This document shows, piece by piece, positions 19,141 through 24,492 of a DNA stretch of 24,492 nt. The stretch's first letter is position 1; each line of letters starts with the position of its first letter. Both the position numbers and the translations under genes were made by a program. Under the pieces are notes generated by a model. That model saw only the letters and a program-made list of their open reading frames with translations, searched no databases and was not told where the DNA came from. The DNA is from Smittium culicis (taxonomy: Eukaryota > Kickxellomycota > Harpellomycetes > Harpellales > Legeriomycetaceae): assembly GCA_001970855.1 (NCBI GenBank), contig LSSN01002569.1, positions 1 to 24,492 of the forward strand, written 5' to 3'.

Positions 19141-19172
19141 GTTCCTTGAACAAATTCCCAGTGTGTATGGGG

Positions 19173-19199
19173 CTGCTAGAGCTGCAAGAGCTGCAGAGG
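19173..19199. repeat. 9-bp tandem repeat in a GC-rich patch
   Basis: Three 9-bp units, CTGCTAGAG, CTGCAAGAG and CTGCAGAGG, stand in a small GC-rich patch (about 19161-19210) inside a strongly AT-rich desert. In one plus-strand frame it would encode Ala-Ala-Arg repeats, but the frame closes soon after and shows no gene. Confidence 0.7.
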
Positions 19200-19230
19200 C
19201 GGGCCGATTGAAAATTTATTTTTATAATAT

Positions 19231-19318
19231 TTTTTTAACTTTTTAAATAATTTTTAATAGGTTTTTTGAATACTTTTAAGTTATTCTTAATAAAACCTTT
19301 GAAAAAAAAACTTAAAAA
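19231..19318 (+). repeat. Dispersed A-tailed repeat, copy 1
   Basis: This stretch aligns with 20695-20780. Shared blocks in order are TAACTTTTTAAATA, ATAG, GTTTTTTG, ATACTTT, AATAAA and a closing A run. I estimate about three quarters identity by eye. AT-rich composition inflates similarity, but the order and spacing of blocks agree. Confidence 0.5.
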
Positions 19319-20694
19319 TATGGTTAGTATCAAATATAAATCGATAATTTTAATCTAGGCTTTAAATCGTTATTTTTTAGTTTAATTATATAAACAGTTA
19401 TTGGTTTAAAACTAAAATTACTAATTAAATTTTATAAAAATATTTAAATCTACAAGGATTAAAAATTAATTTTAGCCATAGTTCGCCGCAAAAAATTCAT
19501 TAAAAAACTATTTACTAGTTGATTATATACAATTTAAAGTTAAATTCAAGATCACAAATTTTCGCTAATTAAGTATCAATGCAAATTTGCGGTGTGTGAT
19601 TTTAATATATTTTCTTTTTATGAAGTTTATTGCCAAAAATAGTTATAACTGAACAATTATTTTCATAAATATACGCATTTTTAAAAAGAGAAAGCTAGAT
19701 AATTTTTTTTTTTTAAAATCAAGGTCATATAAATATATACGGTTTAATAACTTGCTATCAGTGTAAATTTATCAGAATTTTTATTAGTTAAATCTTTATC
19801 AATTAAAGGAATATGATACATCCAACCTTTTATTTGAAAAAAAAAGTTCTTACTTGGCTGTTTCTCTGTGTGTGAGCTATCTGCTTGAATTTATATAGAA
19901 ATAGTTCTCAAATAGATGCGTATACATAGCAAATAAAACTCCACGATTCCAAGTAAATCCGTTTTTGGCAAAAAATAGCAAAACAAATTATGGATTCAAA
20001 AGAATAGACACACTTTTATAAATGTTGAAATAAAATTTTTTTGTATATAAGTGTCATTTATAACTGGAAGCCCAATAGCTTTAATTTTAGAAGGTTGCAT
20101 TTTAACTAATACAGCTTTACAGATAGATTCCAAGCTTATTATTTTACCTTTCTAGGGTCAACACTTTTATTAGTATTTTAAAACTATTATTGGCTTTATG
20201 ATTTAAAAGCAATCTTTTATTGCAAGCAGTTTGCTGCATACATAAATTATTATTCATTGTGTGAGACTCTTTAAAAAGAGAGGACTTTTATTGGAAAAGA
20301 TTTACAGTGTATAAAATAACATTTGATTATTATACAACTATCGAAATTTACAACTTTTTATGCAAATATTATTTCATAACGAAAATTGTAAATAGGAAAA
20401 TTAATATTCCTGGCTAATCCATCCAATAACTACTAAAACTTTAAAATATTTGGACTAATAACTTCATGATGCGACAAACTGCTTTCATAGTTCTAAAAAT
20501 TTCACGCTGATTTAATTGTAAGATATTCTAATCGCTATTATTTGTAATTCAAAAAAATACAGCCGAACATTAAGAGGATAAGGATATCACGTATGGTATG
20601 GTATTTTTGATCTAACACAACCAGTCAGCTATATTTTATAATAACAGTTAAACTATTAGATCTTAGAAGTTTTCGGTTTATATAACCCTAGAAA
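19319..20694. other. AT-rich region, no gene seen
   Basis: I see no long open frame, RNA gene or clear repeat here. The last 110 bases before 20695 (from about 20580) are somewhat less AT-rich and might be the body of the repeat whose A-tailed end follows. Confidence 0.5.
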
Positions 20695-20780
20695 TATTTT
20701 TCTAACTTTTTAAATATTTTTTCATAGTTTTTTGTATACTTTAAAAATTTGTATAATAAACTCTCTGAGACAAAAAAAAA
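20695..20780 (+). repeat. Dispersed A-tailed repeat, copy 2
   Basis: This is the second member of the pair with 19231-19318. It ends TATAATAAACTCTCTGAGAC followed by a long A run. That end resembles, in reverse complement, the two-copy repeat at 7461-7532. An A-rich tail would suit the 3' end of a LINE or SINE. Confidence 0.5.
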
Positions 20781-21588
20781 AAAAAGCTTAGAAATATTAG
20801 GAAATTCAGTAATAAAAAGTCAACAGATCAAGAGATAGAACTTTGCAAAATACATTGAACGAATAAGGGTAAACTTACGAAGGTTTCCGTTATATTGGCA
20901 AACTAGAATTTTGTGCCGAATGAAAAATAAACATAAATATAACTAACAGTTCAAGGTTTTCATAAATTTATCGAGCATTACCCCTGAAGGAGTTTTTTAC
21001 TAATTTAACTATTACTCCTAAAAAATTAAATATTATTTGGCCAACAGTATTGTTGCTTTTTTTTTTTTTTTTTCATTTTTAGTACAAGTATAGCCAATAA
21101 ATAGCGAGCTATGATTAGAATGTGGTTGGTAAATTTATAAAAATTTTTGTTATATTTATAAGTATTGCCCAATAATAAATTTGAGAGTATTTTTGTATAG
21201 CAGTAGCCAATTGTGTCGACTAAAAAAGCGTCTATTTTGATATTTTATAGTGGTAATTTCTATAAAACAATAATTAATAACATTCTAGCTTAATTTTTGT
21301 ATTCTACGATTATATCATTTGGAATCTCTTTTATAAAATTTTGACAGATAAAAATTACAAAACTTATTATATAGAAGGACTTGAGGTATTTTTATTTATA
21401 TTATTGTGGTAGATTTTCATTTTATTTATTTCTTTAAATTTTTCTTTTTTATAGCTTCGAATCATTTAGATTATCATTTGAGCTCAAAATTATTCTGGCC
21501 TTCAATAAAAATTTTTATTTTGACATATGATTCATCCATAGAAATATTCTATTTAAAAGCCTGAACCATAAACTCATTTACATAGAAA
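20781..21588. other. Upstream flank of the two-exon gene
   Basis: This is an AT-rich intergenic region. A TATTTAAAA at 21550-21558 lies about 45 nt before the ATG and is the only promoter-like element noticed; such matches are common in this composition. A T run occupies 21058-21073. Confidence 0.4.
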
Positions 21589-21600
21589 ATGATTAACTGA
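21589..21600 (+). promoter_or_regulatory. Minimal upstream ORF before the two-exon gene
   Basis: ATGATTAACTGA encodes Met-Ile-Asn-stop and ends one base before the main ATG at 21602. If transcription starts upstream of it, ribosomes would need to bypass it or reinitiate, which could lower expression. It could also be chance. Confidence 0.35.
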
Positions 21601-21601
21601 A

Positions 21602-23197
21602 ATGCAAGATCTATCAGAAAATAAGAAACTAATAAAATCCATCAAGCTTTATGATTCAAAGCTATTACGGGAGCAATTTAAGAAAAAGATTAAAATTGTT
21701 AAGAGAAAGGTTAATCCTGATCTGCAAGCCGAATTAAAATCTGAAAATCAAAGCGATAATAAAAAAAATTTGCTTAACGAGATACCAAAAACAAAAAGAA
21801 TCAGAATCCTAGCTGGGCCTAAGAAAAAAGATTCTGCTCCTACTCCATCAAAAAACGAAAGTGATCATAAAATAGAAGTTTCCGCACAGGACTTCGAAAA
21901 TAATAATGAGGATAAAGTATTAATTTTAGAAAAAAAAGAATTTAAATTGCCAGATTCGATACCAATACCTGGAATTATCGCCCCTATTGTAAAAAAAAGT
22001 TCCGATATTTTGGCACAATTTAATCAGTTAAAGGAAAAAGAAAAGATGTTATTTAATAGGCAACGGGATTCTGAATTTCTACCACAGCAAAAGCTTTCAG
22101 CGTAATTTTTTTCATTATTATATCTTAGTATTTTATTAATAATCTTTTTTATTCGATAAAAATATTGTAGGGACGATCAGCGTCGCTTGGAAGGCGTAAA
22201 CCTAGAGCAAGAGAATTACAACAAATCTATTATTAATAAAATAAAGGATGGTTTCAAAAATGGTTCATCTAAGCCTATAAATCTGTCTGGACAGGCGGCT
22301 GATATGTACAATTTAGAAATTTTTTTGAAATCAAAGCTAGGAAATAAAGTACCTTGGCTCGAAATGGAAAAAAACAACCTTATTTTCAACTACCTTAAGC
22401 CTTCTTTAGACCCTCTAATACTTAGGAACTACAATATACAAAAACAATGTAATACTATACACCAGATTAAAAAAGATTCAGAAACCATTTCATGTCCGAA
22501 TGAACCGTCACAAAAACATATCGATACAAATCCTTCAATGATAAATAGCGCTCCTGACCAATCCAAAAGTTCTTCAGTTTTCACAGAAAATCATAAAGCT
22601 AAAATTCGAGCTGAAATTTTTCAAACTTCAGATAATAATTTTAATCTCACTCGTGTTCCTGAAGAATCTAAAATATATAATATTGGTGATACAAATTACT
22701 CATCTAGCAATTTGATTAAAATGTCAGATCTTGAGAGTCTCACAGCTGGTTCTTCAAACCCTAGAAATTCAATAATTAAGAATGAATTAAATGTCATTGG
22801 AACTTTCAATCCTAAATCTATAACGAGAGAAAATCAACCACTAAATGTAATTGTAGCGGCTAATAATAATAAAGGATATTTAGAAAAAAATTTCAAAGAC
22901 AATTTGTATTCGCTTGCTGCTTCTGAATCATTTAACTCTGGCTATAAAAAACTCCAAAATCTACCAGAGTTAGGAGGAAATATCGCTATTGCAAACAATA
23001 ATAAGGGTATTCCAAATTCTGTTTCCAACCCTAAATTATCTGGACCTGAAAGTAATACAGAAAAGTATCACATTGAAGCTAGCTCTCACCATCAATTTTC
23101 CTCAAAAAACCATATTTTACCTGAAAGCAAAACTTTAGATTCTGGTTCAAATGGCTTAGGAACTAGCGATATTGAGGATGGGGAACTCATTGAATAG
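21602..23197 (+). CDS. Hypothetical polar protein, two exons (about 508 aa)
   Basis: I do not recognise this protein. Exon 1 (21602-22101) and exon 2 (22171-23197) join in frame when a 69-nt GT-AG intron is removed. Exon 2 has no ATG near its start, which supports the splice. The N-terminal part is very basic (KKKIKIVKRK at residues 28-37; KTKRIRILAGPKKK at 63-76), suggesting nuclear location or nucleic-acid binding. Residues 115-128 form a proline-containing hydrophobic patch (KLPDSIPIPGIIAP). A charged, probably helical stretch spans the intron position (residues 136-195, LAQFNQLKEKEKML and QRRLEGVNLEQENY), followed by a more folded-looking piece to about residue 255. The rest is Asn/Ser-rich and probably disordered, with ANNNKG written twice, and ends in acidic EDGELIE. 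There are no membrane segments. The consistent frame and gene-like composition support a real gene. Confidence 0.72.
22102..22170 (+). other. Spliceosomal intron, 69 nt
   Basis: The donor is GTAATT at 22102 and the acceptor is TTGTAG ending at 22170, with a TTAATAA branch-like element near 22135. Both flanking frames are open and agree in phase (phase 2: GC then G). Without removal the first frame stops at 22103-22105 and the second has an in-frame TAA at 22157. Confidence 0.7.
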
Positions 23198-24492
23198 CAT
23201 AGGTTATTTAGCTGCAACTTAAACTTACTACTACCACTTACTTATTACCAGCCATCGCTTTAAAATCTCGCACAACTTATAAGAGTAATAGAATAATCAC
23301 GATTTAAAATGTTATAATAATTTGGGATTTCATTTTTTCTGTGCAGGATTCCGTAATCTCGAGTTTTTTTAACTTTAATGATATACCCAAACATTCATAT
23401 ATACTTTTCATCCCATAATTATATTTTATTCTTAATCTTTTATACATGTTAGATTTTTTATAGCTTGTAGAATTTAGTTATACTATTAGATTTATTTTTA
23501 TTTAAATTTAATCGAAATAAATACACATTGTACAAATTATCTTGCTTTCTAAAAATAAAAAAACTATTTAGCTTAACTTTTATCAATAATCTTGGCACAT
23601 AAATTAAGTAAATATATTTTGCATTTTATATGTGTTGAAGGGCATGTACAAAGATCAAATTATCACTTTAATATTTAATTAATAAATTAATATTAATACT
23701 AAAAAAAAGATTAAGTTCGGAGATTAGAGATATTTTAATAAATCAGAGGCTTTTATTTTCCACAATAAACGAAAAGAAGAAATAACAATAAGTTAAATCA
23801 CTAACATTAATTTAAACTGTTTAATTTTTATTTAAGATTAGTCATTTAAAATTTGTATACACCTAATTCTCAAAGTCTATTATACATTGTTTGATTCAGC
23901 GATTTTATTCAACAAATTTTTTTTTTTTATCTATCAAGGGATTTATATTTACACACCACATCTAATTTTATTTAGAGCTATTCTATCTTTAACTAGTTAA
24001 AAATATCAATAAATGTCGATAAGTATTAGTATTTGGCTTTAATAATTTTTTATAGCTTTGAAAGGATTTGTATTATTACCCAAGTTCAGGTCCTATATAC
24101 TCTATGAGGGGATGTCATTGTTTATATCAACTCTTAGGGCGTAATTTTCAAAATAAGGTTAGTTTTAAGTATTATATTATCTGAAAAAATAGTCTATATA
24201 CTACAATTCTGTAAATAAAACGTGTTACTGTGACAAAATTATTCATAATCGCGATATAATATTAGTATAATAGTAGATAGGGTATATCAAACAATCGAAA
24301 ACACATATTTGTATACAGAAATCTAGATCGAACTCAGTTCGAACAAAATATTAAAAAATAATAGTTTTGCTTATATATAGCCAAAATTTTTATGAAATTC
24401 TAAGAGATTGTAATTTCATTCATTAAAGCGCCTTAATATGTATTTAAAAAATCAGCTAAAAATTTGATAGAATCGTACACACTTATGTCATC
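23198..24492. other. 3' flank, AT-rich, no further gene seen
   Basis: An AATAAA at 23516-23521 could end the transcript of the preceding gene. TTCTGTGCAG at 23337-23346 looks like a 3' splice site, but no matching donor gives a convincing extra coding exon. The rest is A/T-rich with no open frame worth calling. Confidence 0.5.

Noticed and set aside
23337..23420. A third exon of the two-exon gene after the 3' splice-like TTCTGTGCAG
   Set aside because: No good donor upstream keeps a frame, and the candidate exon soon stops with AT-rich, unremarkable sequence.
1..24492. CRISPR arrays, bacterial operons or phage modules
   Set aside because: No regularly spaced direct repeats or prokaryotic gene clusters are seen; introns, LTR elements and gene families indicate a eukaryote.

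Overview
The window is AT-rich eukaryotic nuclear DNA, most likely from a fungus and perhaps an early-diverging one. The reasons are compact genes, a 69-nt GT-AG intron, a chromodomain LTR retrotransposon of the Tf1/sushi type, and a decayed tyrosine-recombinase (DIRS-like) retroelement. The taxon is inferred from this content; no rRNA or other marker is present.

Only two host genes are supported. At 3685-4749 (minus) lies a complete UDP-glucose 4-epimerase without introns. At 21602-23197 (plus) lies a two-exon gene for a polar, low-complexity protein of about 508 aa that I do not recognise. Between and around them are AT-rich deserts that hold repeats.

The mobile DNA falls in three layers. 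(1) Two diverged, inverted copies of a 189-bp non-autonomous element (6230-6418 and 6906-7094) have CCCTTTCCC ends and TTAA or TTAA-derived flanks, as expected for piggyBac-type MITEs. (2) An old DIRS-like element on the minus strand, full of stops and frame changes, covers about 8160-9662 and 14983-17015. Gag-like, reverse transcriptase, RNase H and tyrosine-recombinase remnants can be read. (3) A young 5320-bp chromovirus (9663-14982, minus) has inserted into the RNase H part of layer 2. It has 304-bp LTRs differing at one base, a perfect 5-bp target duplication, a polypurine tract and Gag, protease, RT-RNase H, integrase and chromodomain coding. Removing it with one target copy restores an RNase H motif in frame across the junction.

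The chromovirus carries readable control signals. The two bases after its 5' LTR are followed by 11 nt exactly complementary to an 11-nt segment starting about 30 nt after the LTR TATA box. This is the arrangement of Tf1 self-priming, in place of a tRNA primer. A G_GGA_AAA slippery site, an 8-nt spacer and a 9-bp stem containing the gag stop codon form a textbook -1 frameshift signal into the protease frame. Coding is broken by three frame changes and one stop codon. Two of the frame changes lie in 8-base homopolymers, so either the copy is recently dead or the assembly has indel errors.
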